The position numbers were made by a program, and so were the translations under genes. Below are positions 32,302-42,731 of a stretch of DNA of 64,000 bases, piece by piece. The stretch covers positions 64,338,390 to 64,402,389 of the forward strand of contig OZ024912.1 of the NCBI GenBank assembly GCA_964017125.1, written 5' to 3'. Every line of letters starts with the position of its first letter. Positions within the stretch are counted from its first letter, which is position 1. The stretch is from Flabesymbios commensalis. Its lineage: Eukaryota; Annelida; Polychaeta; Terebellida; Flabelligeridae. Below the pieces are notes generated by a model. That model did not search any database. It saw only the letters and a list, made by a program, of their open reading frames with translations, and was not told where the DNA came from.

Positions 32302-34914
32302 AACAAGACTACATAAGTCCAGGAGCTCCCGCTCCGAATTAGAATTTGATTTAAGCAATTTTGTATAGGGTTATTAATGTAGTCCTAGTCTAGGTCAAAA
32401 ATCAAGACGCAAGACAACTAGGTCTAAGAAGCCCAGTCTAAGAGTAAGATAAGAACTAGACAGTCTGTCAGAGATTGCAAACCTCCATTGAAATTAATGA
32501 TCCTAATCAGTATCCCAGTAATGGTCTACCTATCTGGCATGGCTTACCCGATATCAGGCCAATCGAGTTAACTAATAGCTGATTTACGGTCATTTTGAAT
32601 TCGATATAAATTAGTTAAAAACTTAGGGTGCATCCTCTCCCGAAACCTCAAATTTTGTTTTATAGTAATGGACTAACATCTAACACAGTTTGCAAAATAT
32701 TGGGCATGTAAAAGTAAATAATGGCCGATAGAGGGCCATTTTGAATTTGATCAAGTCAAAATTTTCCAAGATGCATCCTCAGCTGAAATCTCACATTTCA
32801 TTCTATAGTAATGGTCTAGCCATCTAGCACGGTTTACCAAATATCGCCCATGTGAAAGTGAATAATGGCCGATAGGAGGCCATTTTGAATTTGATCAAGT
32901 CAAAATTTTTCAAGATGCATCCTCTCCTGAAATCTCACATTTTGTTTTATAGTAATGGTCTAGCCATCTAGTACGGTTACTAAAAACCGGCTATGTGAAA
33001 GTAAATAATGGCCGATAGGCGGCCATTTTGAATTTGATCGAGTCAATTTTTTTCAAGATGCATCCTCTCTTGTAATCTTACATTTTGTTTTATAGTAATG
33101 GTCCAGCTATTTAACACGGTTTACCAAATATCAGCAATGTGAAAGTAAATAGTGGCCGATAGGCGGCCATTTTGAATTCGATTGAGTCGAAAGTTTTTTA
33201 AAGGCATCCTCTCTCTAAACGTCACATTTTGTTTTATAGTAATGGTCTAGCTATCTAGACCGGTTTACCTGATATCAGGCCTATCGAGGTAAATAATGCT
33301 GATTGTCGGCCATTTTGAATTCGTAAGTTAAAAATTTTCAGGGTGCATCCTCCCCCGAAAACTCACACTTTGTTTTATAGTAATCAGGTAATGGTCTAGC
33401 CATCTAGCACGGTTTACCAAATATCAGCCATGTGAAAATGAATAGTGGCCGAAAAGGCGGCCATTTTAAATTTGATCAAGTCAATTTTTTTCAAGATGCA
33501 TCCTCATCTGAAATCTCACATTTCGTTTTACAGTAATGGTCTAGCCATCTAGCACGGTTGACCAAATAACGGCCATGTGAAAGTGAATAATGGCCGATAA
33601 GCGGCCATTTTGAATTTTATCGAGTCTAATTTTTTCAAGATGCATCCTCTCCTGAAATCACACATTTTGTTTTATAGTAATGGTCTAGCCATCTAGCACG
33701 GTTTACCAAATAACGGCCATGTGAAAGTGAATAATGGCCGATAAGCGGCCATTTTGAATTTTATCTAGTCGAATTTTTTCAAGATGCATCCTCTCCTGAA
33801 ATCACACATTTTGTTTTATAGTAATGGTCTAGCCATCTAGCACGGTTTACCAAATAACGGCCATGTGAAAGTGAATAATGGCCGATTGGCGGCCATTTTG
33901 AACTTTGACAAAATGAATTTTTTCAAAATACATCCTCTCCTGAAGCCTTACAATTTGTTTTATAGTAATGGTGTAGATATCTTGAGCGGTTTTCATGATA
34001 TTCCACAATATCAGGCCTGTCGAGGTGAATAATGGCTGATAGGCGGCCATTTTGAATTTTATCAACTTCAAATTTTTCAGGATGCATCCTCTCCTGAAAC
34101 CTTACAATTTATTTGATATTAATGGTGTAGCTATCTTGAGCGGTTTTCATGATATTCCGCAATATCAGGCCTGTCGAGGTGAATAATGGCCGATAGGCGG
34201 CCATTTTTAATTTTATCGACTTGAAATTTTTCAAGATGCATCCTCTCCTGAAACCTCACAATTTGTTTTATAGTAATGGTGTAGCTATCTTGAGCGGTTT
34301 TCATGATATTCCGCAAAATCTTTCAGTCGGATTTACCGATGTTATAAATTAGGTCAAAGTGCTGGGTCAACTTCAAGGTCAAGGTCCAAAAACCTGAAAA
34401 GGCACAACTAGGGACCTTAGAGAACATGTATGTGCAATATGACTGTCATCGGCCCAGTACTTTTCGAGATCTGCTCCGGAAACGAAGTGCGCGTCAAAAC
34501 GTCTAAATAGGTCATAGTTCTGAACCAGAAGTAGGTCAAAGTTCAAATACCCCAAAAGGCACAACTAGACCCCCTAGGGGTGTTGTGTGTAAAATTTGAA
34601 GACAATCGGACAAGTACTTTCAGAGATATGCTCCGGAAACGAATTGTTTACGGACGGCCCAACGGCCCAACGGCCCAACGGCCCAACGGCCCAACGCCGT
34701 CACATCATCATTTTCTCCTCTGCAACCTTGCGAATTGAATTCAGATTAAAAATATTTTAACCCGTCCATTAGCCACCTGGAAGTAACCCACATACCAAAA
34801 ATTGTTATCCTAGCTTATTTTCTCACAAAGTTATAGGCAAAAGAAGAGGCCAAAAAAAAACGGAGGTAGAATCCATAGCTCCCTTCGCTCACCTACGGTG
34901 ACGGCGGGAGCTAA
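32302..34914 (+). mobile_element. Helentron-like tandem-array element, copy 2
   Basis: It shares both ends and the distal unique part with the copy at 24989, in the same orientation. Left: AACAAGACTACATAAGTCC and AGGAGCTCCCGC. Right: ACCTACGGTGACGGCGGGAG-CTAA. Twelve to thirteen 144-bp units are present. The LINE tail of copy 1 is absent. The 3' part has an expanded CGGCCCAA microsatellite. Orthologous units differ by scattered substitutions and unit number. Confidence 0.6.
34648..34697 (+). repeat. CGGCCCAA microsatellite
   Basis: Five perfect head-to-tail CGGCCCAA units end in CGCCGT. The sister element at 27668-27684 has a single unit, so this is a lineage-specific expansion. Confidence 0.8.
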
Positions 34915-35044
34915 AAATGTCGGGCATGTGTGATTGAATTAAGCGGGGTTAAATCAGCACCCCGTCGTCCTGATTGTGGGCCCACACGTAGGAAGAAAAT
35001 GCTACGAAGGGGGTCCATAATATGCATGTATATATTATCTGAGG
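34915..35044. other. No gene recognised
   Basis: Short unassigned spacer. Confidence 0.35.
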
Positions 35045-35250
35045 GACAATATGTAAATACAGACAGATGTCAGATTGTGACGTCTAAATAGTGGGTCTCC
35101 GCACTGAAAGAAATACAAATGTATAATAGTCATAGACCCATAACATAGATATTCAACTGAAGCTAACGAAGATATTTATGATGATTTGAAATTGAAAAAA
35201 ACATTTGGTCTCTGTGGTTTATACAAAAATATTATTGGCGAATATGCTTA
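35045..35250 (-). mobile_element. MITE-B, partial
   Basis: GATGTCAGATTGTGACGTCT, TCCGCACTGAAAG, TCATAGACCCATAACATAGA, AACGAAGATATTTATGATGA and CATTTGGTCTCTGTGG. No TTAA pair retained. Confidence 0.65.
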
Positions 35251-35711
35251 TATTGTTAGTTTATAGTTATGTAGGAAAACGAGGTGAAACAATACCTCAA
35301 CCCTCAAAGGAGATAAAGGGACCCAGAGGTCGTCTGAGGGCATTAATAGTAGGATCCCACTCCGAATTAGAATAAAATTTATTGAACCCTAAACACACAG
35401 GGTATCAGTGGACCCCACAGGTTACTTCAGTGCACCATGATTGTAATTGCCAACGAAATCGCCAACGAGATACAATCTAAACGAAATGAACAGTCGTCAG
35501 GTCGGAGAGAGAACGCGATGCAAACATCCCCCCCCCCTCCCCGTACAATCAAGCCTATGTATTATTTAAAAATATAGCTGCGGACATTTTGAAAAGTTAA
35601 GAACATATCAAAGAGCCGAGAAAAAAATGTATGCTTTATGACTACTGTGTCGCTTTACTATAAAGTTCAAATTCAATAATTTAGCAATTTCGGTTGATTC
35701 TTGAGGAGAAT
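35251..35711. other. No gene recognised
   Basis: GATCCCACTCCGAATTAGAA near 35351 resembles the left part of the array elements (CTCCCGCTCCGAATTAGAAT) and may be a tiny relic of one. PolyC run near 35530. Otherwise unassigned. Confidence 0.4.
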
Positions 35712-35795
35712 CCCAGCAAACATGAGCAAGATCGATCTAATGTTGTTTTAATGCTTTTTCAGCGTCTACAGCGGTGGACCAACATAAACTGATAT
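35712..35795. mobile_element. Class E palindrome, left end intact
   Basis: CCCAGCAAACATGAGC at the left; arms ATCTAATGTTGTTTTAATGC and GGACCAACATAAAC around AGCGTCTACAGCG. The right end is lost. Confidence 0.55.
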
Positions 35796-36187
35796 TAGGT
35801 AGTCTCGTTTCTGCTGAGCCGTTGGATCGGCTGGTCATTGATTTCTTCTTCTGCATATCCCATTACCAGGTGCTTTCTTAATACTTTAATTAAAGAAAAA
35901 CTACTTGTAGGTAAAGAGGATTAACATTTCGCATAATCTTTTGAGAACACAGCTACTGAAATATTAATATTCCACTTATCTCGTAAAATCACTAACATTA
36001 CAGGAGCATGGTTATAATAATTGCTTATAATGACACAAAAAATGGCTGCATTTCATATCATTAAAAGTTGCAGAAAATTTTCCATATTTCAGTTTTTGGT
36101 TTGCCACAGGTAGTAGGTTTGAGGATTGAGCAATGCATGTCGCGTAAATGCAGAGGTATGTTGACTGTTTTATATTATGTGGTAGCA
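35796..36187. other. No gene recognised
   Basis: AT-rich spacer. Confidence 0.35.
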
Positions 36188-36551
36188 AGAGGCCTGAAGT
36201 ACTATATCATCCCAAGCTATAAATTAGGTTAAGAGTTTTTGCTGTCGCAAATATTTAAAAGATCTACTTGTGGTGGCCATTTTAAATTTCAGTAAAATCA
36301 CCTACACATTTCCAGATGGTGGGTAATGTGATTGTAAAATATGAATTATTTCTAACTTCAATTTTTGAGTTTTTACGCCCACAAAAAATATGAAGTTGAT
36401 CCGTGGCGGTCATTTTGCATTTCAGATAAACCTTGAGAAAATCACCTGCAGATCTACATAACGTGGGGAATGTGGTAGTACAATTTGAATAATCTCTGGC
36501 TTAAGTTTTTGCGTTGAGGTTGACCTCTGGTAGCCATTTTGATTTTTGGTA

Positions 36552-37082
36552 GTATTAGTAGTAGTAAATCATTGCTTTACGTCACTTTACGGCACAAAAT
36601 GTCTTTTTACCCTTTAACAGCCAGTGCCGCATATATTCGGGTCTTCATTTTTTATTAGCACATTAAGTACCACATTTTAAATTTGTTAAAGATAAAATTT
36701 AACCAGCAAGATTTGAAAAGAGTTGACCACCATTTTGTCAAATCTGAATTGGCCGTTATGTAAGGTGTCTGCCAACAGATCAGGCAACATAGACAATATT
36801 TTTATTGCACTAAACAATCATCTATTACAGAGCTAAGTAGGCCTACATCGCATGTCTAGAGGATCCACCCCCAGACATGCCCAGACGGCCGGAGACTTGG
36901 GTTTCGCTGTGCAATTTAATGCTGAAGCTCCGTGGTATTTCGCTGCAGCTTCCCTTGGATGATTGCTGTAGACTAGTGCTTCCGTACCATGCCATACAGC
37001 ATGCAGCTGACGAAAGAGATCCCTGATGACCCTCCCGGATGGGGGCAAAAAGTACTACTACTAGCAATCATCCCAGTACCCC
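36552..37082 (-). mobile_element. Retroposon R nested in array, with degenerate TSD
   Basis: The 3' end (minus strand) is GTAAAGCAATGATTTACTAC; the 5' end is GGGGTACTGGGATGATTGCT, then AGTAGTAGTACTTTTTGCCC. Flanks TTGATTTTTGGTAGTAT (36531-36547 region) and TTGAATTTTGGTAGCAT (37083-37099) look like a slightly diverged duplication. It carries a MITE-A fragment at 36607-36750. Confidence 0.65.
36607..36750 (+). mobile_element. MITE-A, left part only
   Basis: CCCTTTAACAGCCAGTGCCG, CATATATTCGGG, GCACATTAAGTACCACATTT, CCAGCAAGATTTGAAAAGAG and CATTTTGTCAAATCTGAA match MITE-A. The palindromic core and right end are absent. Confidence 0.7.
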
Positions 37083-37103
37083 TTGAATTTTGGTAGCATT
37101 TTT

Positions 37104-37607
37104 AAAAATACCATGCAAGCACTCAAACACCTCTCGAATGATTCAGTGACTCTAAATGTCCACACGTCTGAAACAACTGCTTTTAATACGTTATGGCAAT
37201 AATAGGAGATCAATGATAAAATAAAGATGGCCGCTATATATCCTCGGTTTGGATCGCACAGGAAAACAGACAATGCCAATAGACTCGCAGACCCCGAAAA
37301 CCTATATATGCCAAGTTTCAAGGCATTTAACTGAAAATAAGAACGATTTATTAAATTGATGAAACAAAAATGGCCACTGTAGCCTCGTTTTCATATGAAA
37401 ACGGACAAAATAATAGACTCACAGCCCCCGAAAACCTATATATACCAGGGTTCAAGATAATTTTAAAAAAAAATTAACCTTGACCTTGAGTAATTTGTTG
37501 GACCATGTTGGTGTAGTAGCCAAATATATACGGCGGGCGGTGGTTGAGACGGCGGCGCACGAAGGGGACGACAATGCCCCTTCGGGGCCAACGGGCCGAG
37601 GCGTACA
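37104..37607. mobile_element. Second array-like insert with GC-rich end
   Basis: Two units contain AAGATGGCCGCTATA/AAAATGGCCACTGTA, ATAGACTCGCAGACCCCGAA/ATAGACTCACAGCCCCCGAA and AACCTATATAT-CCA. A GC-rich end follows, with the hairpin GAAGGGGACG...TGCCCCTTC near 37560-37585. Confidence 0.45.
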
Positions 37608-37690
37608 AATCACTAGCATATCCATATGTTGCTAGGAATGTGATGTTAAAATTTCAAAAAAATTGACCAGTAGTTTTTGAGTTTTTTGAG

Positions 37691-37851
37691 TAAAACATAA
37701 TAGTTTATATTAAGTGACGGAGATATAATCACCACTATGAGACACACCATTGTATTGTGGATCTTGCAGAAGGTAAAGAATGATGGCTACAACGTTTCTT
37801 TCTGTTTTTTCTTAAATATCGTATTACCTACGATAGACAAATAGGCTTAAC
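37691..37851. other. No gene recognised
   Basis: Short unassigned spacer. Confidence 0.35.
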
Positions 37852-38046
37852 CCTCACCACGCCTAATTTTTCTAGTACAAACCAATTTGAAATCATCCTA
37901 AATGTTTTAGATAGCTTTTTCTGTTTCATTTGAATAAGAGTCTATCTATGTTTTGGGTCTGCGTCGCCCTGCGACCAATATAAATATATGCGGGAAGCGA
38001 CGTTAGATTCTGCCGTCTAAAGTCGATCCCCGCGCTGTAAGTGTTA
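37852..38046 (+). mobile_element. MITE-B
   Basis: AACCCTCACCACGCCTAATT, CAATTTGAAATCATCCTAAA, CTGTTTCATTTGAATAAGAG, TGGGTCTGCG, CGTTAGATTCTGCCGTCTAA and CCCCGCGCTGTAAGTGTTAA. Confidence 0.7.
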
Positions 38047-38464
38047 ATGAACTATTATGTCTCTACCGTTTCCACCCGATCTACAAGTAGTTACTCTTTA
38101 AGTAGAGTATTAGATCTGGGTCAAGACACAAATACATATGCATGAGCCCAAAACCTTGATGTAGCCTGAATTTCCGAAAACACATCCCAAACATGTAGAT
38201 CATGCTTCTATCATATCCATGACTTTCGTCGAATTTAAAAAAAGTCTGTCCTAAGCTGTTTCCAAACAAATTGCAGTATCACTGGTCAGTAGAGCAAGTA
38301 TTATTATTGTAACTCCCTTTTTCACAATATTCCAGAAGAGGACATCGCTAAATTGCAACGTCCGGAACCGTAAAAAGACAACAAACCTACATTTACCAGC
38401 AAGTGCTCAAAATACATACCCTCCACAAATTCATATAGAGTGGTGACATGTCAAGTAGATTTTC
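38047..38464. other. No gene recognised
   Basis: Unassigned; may include eroded upstream parts of the LINE fragment that follows. Confidence 0.35.
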
Positions 38465-38960
38465 AGAGTCTAGGCCCCTATACTCTACTCATTGCATAGA
38501 ATGCCTATTAAATCACGTATTATATTTAAACTGAACCTGCTCACATATAAAGCACTATCAACTGACAATCCCTCGTATCTCCGTGATTTATTGCATTTCA
38601 AGAATCGCCAGCAAACCCTGAGATCTTAAACCAAGGAATGTCCTTGCTGACATTTTGAAACAGCTAAATCTCGGACGCGACCAACGCGGAAATAAGGTCA
38701 TTCATCTTTCATGGTTGCTGCAACACGTCTGTGGAATAATTTATCCTTAGATGTACGCGAAGCAACACCAGTCACAATCTTTTGGGCAAAAATAAAAACA
38801 CATCCTTCTACATTGGGCCCACCACCTTAATATGAGTATCTTCCGACCGTCATACAATGAACATGCCACCAAACACCGATTTTAGACGAAAGCGGCTTTG
38901 AGATATACTGGCGCTATAGAAGTTACTATATCATAGCATATCATATCATCATTTTGCTCC
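38465..38960 (+). mobile_element. 5'-truncated CR1-like LINE (RT C-terminal end)
   Basis: A frame at about 38507-38600 reads RIIFKLNLLTYKALSTDNPSY then LRDLLHF, the conserved C-terminal segment after the reverse transcriptase domain in CR1-like LINEs (compare [14 protein letters not shown]...PSYLSSLL in the intact element). The frame then decays with several breaks. The 3' end TGGCGCTATAGAAGTT is identical to that of the intact LINE at 54472-54487, but the tail is (ATATC)n-like rather than (ATTTC)n. Confidence 0.75.
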
Positions 38961-39009
38961 CCATATACAAGCTCAGACTGTGTCAAGAGAGCTGTTTCTA
39001 TATTTGGGA

Positions 39010-39080
39010 AGGATACATGAATAACTTTTCAAGTTATTGCGCCCACTTTTTTTAATTAAAATTAAAAGGCGGGCTAAAAA
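39010..39080 (+). mobile_element. 3' end fragment of family D array element
   Basis: GGAAGGATACATGAATAACT, TTATTGCGCCCACTT and AATTAAAATTAAAAGGCGGG-CTAAAA match the end at 4058-4092. Confidence 0.65.
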
Positions 39081-39384
39081 TAACTTACCTCTGTACTTTC
39101 GAAATTTTTCTATTAAATCAAACATCAACACCAAGAATCAAGATCTATGCAAATGTCGCATTAAACATGAGTTTTGCAAAACAATCATACTTTTCAGTAA
39201 ACCGGACACCATGAACAAATCTACAATAAATACCAAAGAAAAATTGACCACCCACAGTATCGAAGGTGTGTCAATGTACGCCAAAAACTTTTCATTGACT
39301 TATTATAATTTAGAATGTAATATCCCTTATTGTTATGTATGTGTACATGACGTATAATGTTATAGTTTGTTATCCTGCAGGCAC
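39081..39384. other. No supported gene
   Basis: Part of a 106-codon frame with no recognisable domain. It starts inside the repeat end, so it is unlikely to be a gene. Confidence 0.4.
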
Positions 39385-39462
39385 GGGGCGTTGGCCCAGT
39401 GTTGGTTCAATATTGGCCCGCCGTCTACGACGTCGGCCCAGCATTTAGCCAACGTTGTGTTT
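39385..39462. mobile_element. Class E palindrome
   Basis: GGCCCAGTGTTGGTTCAATA and TTGGCCCGCCGTCTACGACG, then TCGGCCCAGCATTTAGCCAA and CGTTGTGTTTT. Same core layout (CGTCTACGACG). Confidence 0.65.
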
Positions 39463-40082
39463 TACTTGCATGTATAATTCCATATTGCTTTTATTATTAT
39501 TATTATACATATTCAATTATTTTTTTCTTTCCAAGGGGACTTCCACGATAGCGACCTACGGTTTTAGTGGAGGTCTCCTGATTATTGAAATACTATTATT
39601 ACTATTAATCAAAAAATTAAATTGGTATTATAAGATTTAATATTATAAAATTCAATAATTTTGCACATGTTGTTTGGTATTTCAGGTGATCTAGTATGTA
39701 CTTAAAAATTGAATGCTGTGAAGTCGGCTGGAGATATAATAATTTATTTTAACTATTATTCTCCAATCAATAATTAATGATTTGAGATATTCATTTATAA
39801 CCATGATAACACTTCAATTCTTTGATCAGCTTTGAAAATACACTGCCTCGCCTCCTTGATAATGAAAGGACACCTAGTCTCCTCGATCGCCTCATTATTA
39901 TGTGGTAATGTACGCACGCATTTGGAGCTAATTGTCAGTAATCAGCAGATTCTTATAATTAAAAATAACAATTCTGCTTAGTCAGAGCTAACCATGCTCA
40001 CTAATCACTAATAATAAGAAAAAAGTATGTTATTTAAAAGTCATAGGTCCTATATTCACGCATCAATCGTTCAATATGTAAA
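39463..40082. other. No gene recognised
   Basis: AT-rich with short (TAT)n stretches near 39488-39510. Confidence 0.35.
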
Positions 40083-40725
40083 ATGTACTTTATACCATTT
40101 GTGGAGGATATAGTGTGGGTGTATTTTATAAGTGTAGCCTACTATACCATATGTGGAGTTCATTGTGTGTGTGCAGTTTATATGTGTACAGCTTGTCATC
40201 TGTGGAGGTCATTGTGTGCGTGTAGTTTATAGTTATGTGTATAGTTTACCATCTGTGGAGGTCATTGTGTGTGTTTAATTTATATGTGCACAGTTTACCA
40301 TCTGTGGAGGTCATTGTGTGCGTGTAGTTTATAGTTATGTGTATAGTTTACCATCTGTGGAGGTCATTGTCTGTGTGTAATTTATATGTGCACAGTTTAC
40401 CATCTGTGGAGGTCATTGTGTGTGTGTGGTTTATATGTGTACAGTATACCATCTGTGGAGGTCATCGTGTGTGTGTAGTTTATATGTGTACAGTATACCA
40501 TCTGTGAAGGTCATTTTCTGCGTGTAGTTTATATGTGTACAGTTTACCATCTGTGGAGGTCATTGTGTGTGTGTAGTTTATATGTGTACAGTTTACCATC
40601 TGTGGAGGTCATTGTGTGTGTGTAGTTTATATGTGTACAGTTTACCATTTGTGGAGGTCATTGTGTATGTGTAGTTTACAAGTGTACAGTATACCATCTG
40701 TGTAGGTAAATGTTTGTGTAGTGTT
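40083..40725 (+). repeat. Minisatellite, ~49-54-bp units
   Basis: About 12 head-to-tail units of TATATGTGTACAGTTTACCA, TCTGTGGAGGTCATTGTGTG and TGTGTAGTT. A longer variant with TATAGTTATGTGTATAGTTT alternates in the first half (40203-40380), hinting at a higher-order dimer there. Confidence 0.85.
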
Positions 40726-40932
40726 GCGAGATTTTGTACCCTATGTGTTAATATAATGTACTTACTGTACTGTTACTAAGCTTACGTATGAATTTACTGT
40801 ACTTTTATTGAGTTTACTGTATGAGGTGTAGATATTTGCCGGGCCAACGTTGTCCCAACACCATTAGCACTGCCATGCACCCGTATCAGATCTATCAGAT
40901 GCATTGAGGCGATGATTTATGTCTTTCATAGA
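40726..40932. other. No gene recognised
   Basis: Unassigned spacer. Confidence 0.35.
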
Positions 40933-40948
40933 CCATGGTATGTATGAA

Positions 40949-41218
40949 ATGAAATGAATCGGGCTTTAGGCCACCTTTGTGCACATATAGGCTAAACTGG
41001 GCCAGGAGAACCTCCTGAGGATGGTGAGATGATTGAGATGACACTGTCCTCCAGACACAGGATTCGAAATTCGAGCCCTGGCGGTCTGCGGCCGAGCACT
41101 CTACCTCTCGGTCACGGAGGCTCCCCACAATACTGACTTTCACACGTGGATGGGGAAGAAACATTGGCGAACTCTGACGTAAAAGGCAGCGGTGCTAACC
41201 ACTACCCTAGGCCCCCGC
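40949..41218 (-). mobile_element. SINE1, dimeric tRNA-like SINE, with TSD
   Basis: CCATGGTATGTATGAA occurs at 40933-40948 and 41219-41234 directly around the element. The minus strand shows unit 1 A box TAGTGGTTAGCACCGCTGCC, then a deletion across the unit 1 B box. Unit 2 (CCGAGAGGTAGAGTGCTCGG, CTCGAATTTCGAATCC) and the body are intact, ending in GATTCATTTCATTTC. Confidence 0.9.
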
Positions 41219-41456
41219 CCATGGTATGTATGAATCGTATGCGAGTGTATGAGTACCTACAAGGGATATTTCGTTTAAATAGATATGTGTCGGCATTGGC
41301 AATCAACACTTTTCTGTTTCGGCTATCCAGAACAAACATCTTTGGAAATCTGATGGCCTAGTGTGTTCCGGCGCCAGTGTGACTACTTTTAGAGGTGACC
41401 TGAGACACTGCATGGCGTCGTCAGTTCAACGATCATCGAGTTCCGCGACCTGGAGG

Positions 41457-41722
41457 GCGGGGGCCCTAGGGTAGTGGTTAGCACCGCTGCCTTTCACGCC
41501 AGAGTCCGGGGTTCGGTTCCCGGTCTCGGCGGTTTGTGTGGGGAGCCTCCGTGACCGAGAGGTAGCGTGCTCGGCCTCAGACCGCCAGGGCTCGAATTTC
41601 GAATCCTGTGTCTGGAGGACAGTGTCATCTCAATCATCTCACCATCCTCAGGAGGTTCTCCTGGCCCAGTTTAGCCTATATGTGCACAAAGGTGGCCTAA
41701 AGCCCGATTCATTTCATTTTAT
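41457..41722 (+). mobile_element. SINE1, reference copy with perfect 16-bp TSD
   Basis: TTCCGCGACCTGGAGG at 41441-41456 and 41723-41738 bounds the insert exactly. Unit 1: GGGTAGTGGTTAGCACCGCT (A box) and GGGTTCGGTTCCCGG (B box), with a TTTCACGCCA anticodon-arm-like stretch reminiscent of tRNA-Glu or tRNA-Asp. Unit 2: GTGACCGAGAGGTAGCGTGC (A box) and CTCGAATTTCGAATCC (B box). Body: CTGGAGGACAGTGTCATCTC, CAGGAGGTTCTCCTGGCCCA, TATGTGCACAAAGGTGGCCT. Tail ATTCATTTCATTTTA. RNA polymerase III promoter function is inferred from the boxes. Confidence 0.92.
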
Positions 41723-41738
41723 TTCCGCGACCTGGAGG

Positions 41739-42507
41739 ATAGACGGCGGCTACTCAAAATTATCGTGAGTGTTATCAGAGATTTAATTGTATAACCTCTC
41801 CGTGACGATTACTAGCCTGCTGTTTATTTTCCAGGTCGCTGGGGGTTGGGTATTATTGTTTTTTTTTTATGATTTTGTGATGCGTGTTGATGAATGAGTG
41901 ATAAGTGATTGGCATAGTAATATCATTGTTAACGAGAGTGTGATATTGTTAACATTTGTTTCGTATGGTCTGATAATGTTGGTGTATTTTTGTTAGATAA
42001 TTCACTAATTCCGTTTTATTTTATGCATCGTATGGCCATTTAAATTCACCTTTTGGAATGGTTTGAAATATCAAGATAATATTTATATGATATAAGAAAT
42101 GATCTGCGTTAACCAAGTACTTCGAGTGATTGGTAAACTTGAACGTATATAGATATTTGACATTTTCATAACATTTTCATATGATTGTGTACACCATAAT
42201 CATTTAGCAAAAAAAAAGATTAAAATAATCAAGATTTTATTAGGCACATTAGTCTAGCTAAAGGTCGTCTCTGTAATAAACAATATCACACTAATGGTAG
42301 CGTCAAATACAAACATGGACGCTTCGGTGGGCTTTTCCATTCGGGATAAAACATGAGTCATTTAGCGTGGTAATGTTGATGATTAAACGACGAATAGCCT
42401 CCGTTATTGCGAAAGCATTCATTAGTGTTATCCAATACCTTCCAACGAGTACAACCAACGCTGGATAATAGTAATGCCAACTTCAGCGATTGTGACTCAG
42501 CACCAAC
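41739..42507. other. No gene recognised
   Basis: AT-rich unassigned sequence. Confidence 0.35.
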
Positions 42508-42614
42508 TCGGCAAACAAGATATTTCGACCCAATACTGGGTTAATGTTGGATCGACGTCTCGACGTCGATCCAACATTAACCCAGCATTGGGTCAATGTA
42601 TCGTGTTTGCTGGG
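42508..42614. mobile_element. Class E palindromic MITE, complete
   Basis: CGGCAAACAAGATATTTCGA at the left mirrors TCAATGTATCGTGTTTGCTG at the right. Inner arms ACTGGGTTAATGTTGGATCG and CGATCCAACATTAACCCAG meet at ACGTCTCGACGT. Confidence 0.85.
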
Positions 42615-42731
42615 CATAGCCAACTGCAGACAAGTGATGCGTGTGTATGTGCGTGGTGTCTGCTAAGTGCGCCGGGAAATGACCAATTATTTCCACGTGC
42701 TCATAAAAAGGTAGTGCATTATCTTTTCCAT

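Larger units (their letters stand above)
36188..37690 (+). mobile_element. Family C array element (copy 3), multiply interrupted
   Basis: Left end AAGAGGCCTGAAGTACTATA as at 566 and 2801. Two units with GTGGTGGCCATTTTAAATTT and GTGGCGGTCATTTTGCATTT follow. It is interrupted at 36552 and resumes at 37083-37103 (TTGAATTTTGGTAGCATTTT). It is interrupted again and resumes at about 37608 (ATCACTAGCATATCCATATG, TTGCTAGGAATGTGATGTTA), as in copy 1 at 926-965. Confidence 0.55.

Noticed and set aside
39037-39357. 106-codon frame
   Set aside because: It begins inside the 3' end of an array element and shows no domain.
41461-41535. A genuine tRNA gene
   Set aside because: A and B boxes are present, but the unit cannot fold into a full cloverleaf with acceptor stem, it is joined to a second unit, and it recurs with target duplications: it is a SINE.
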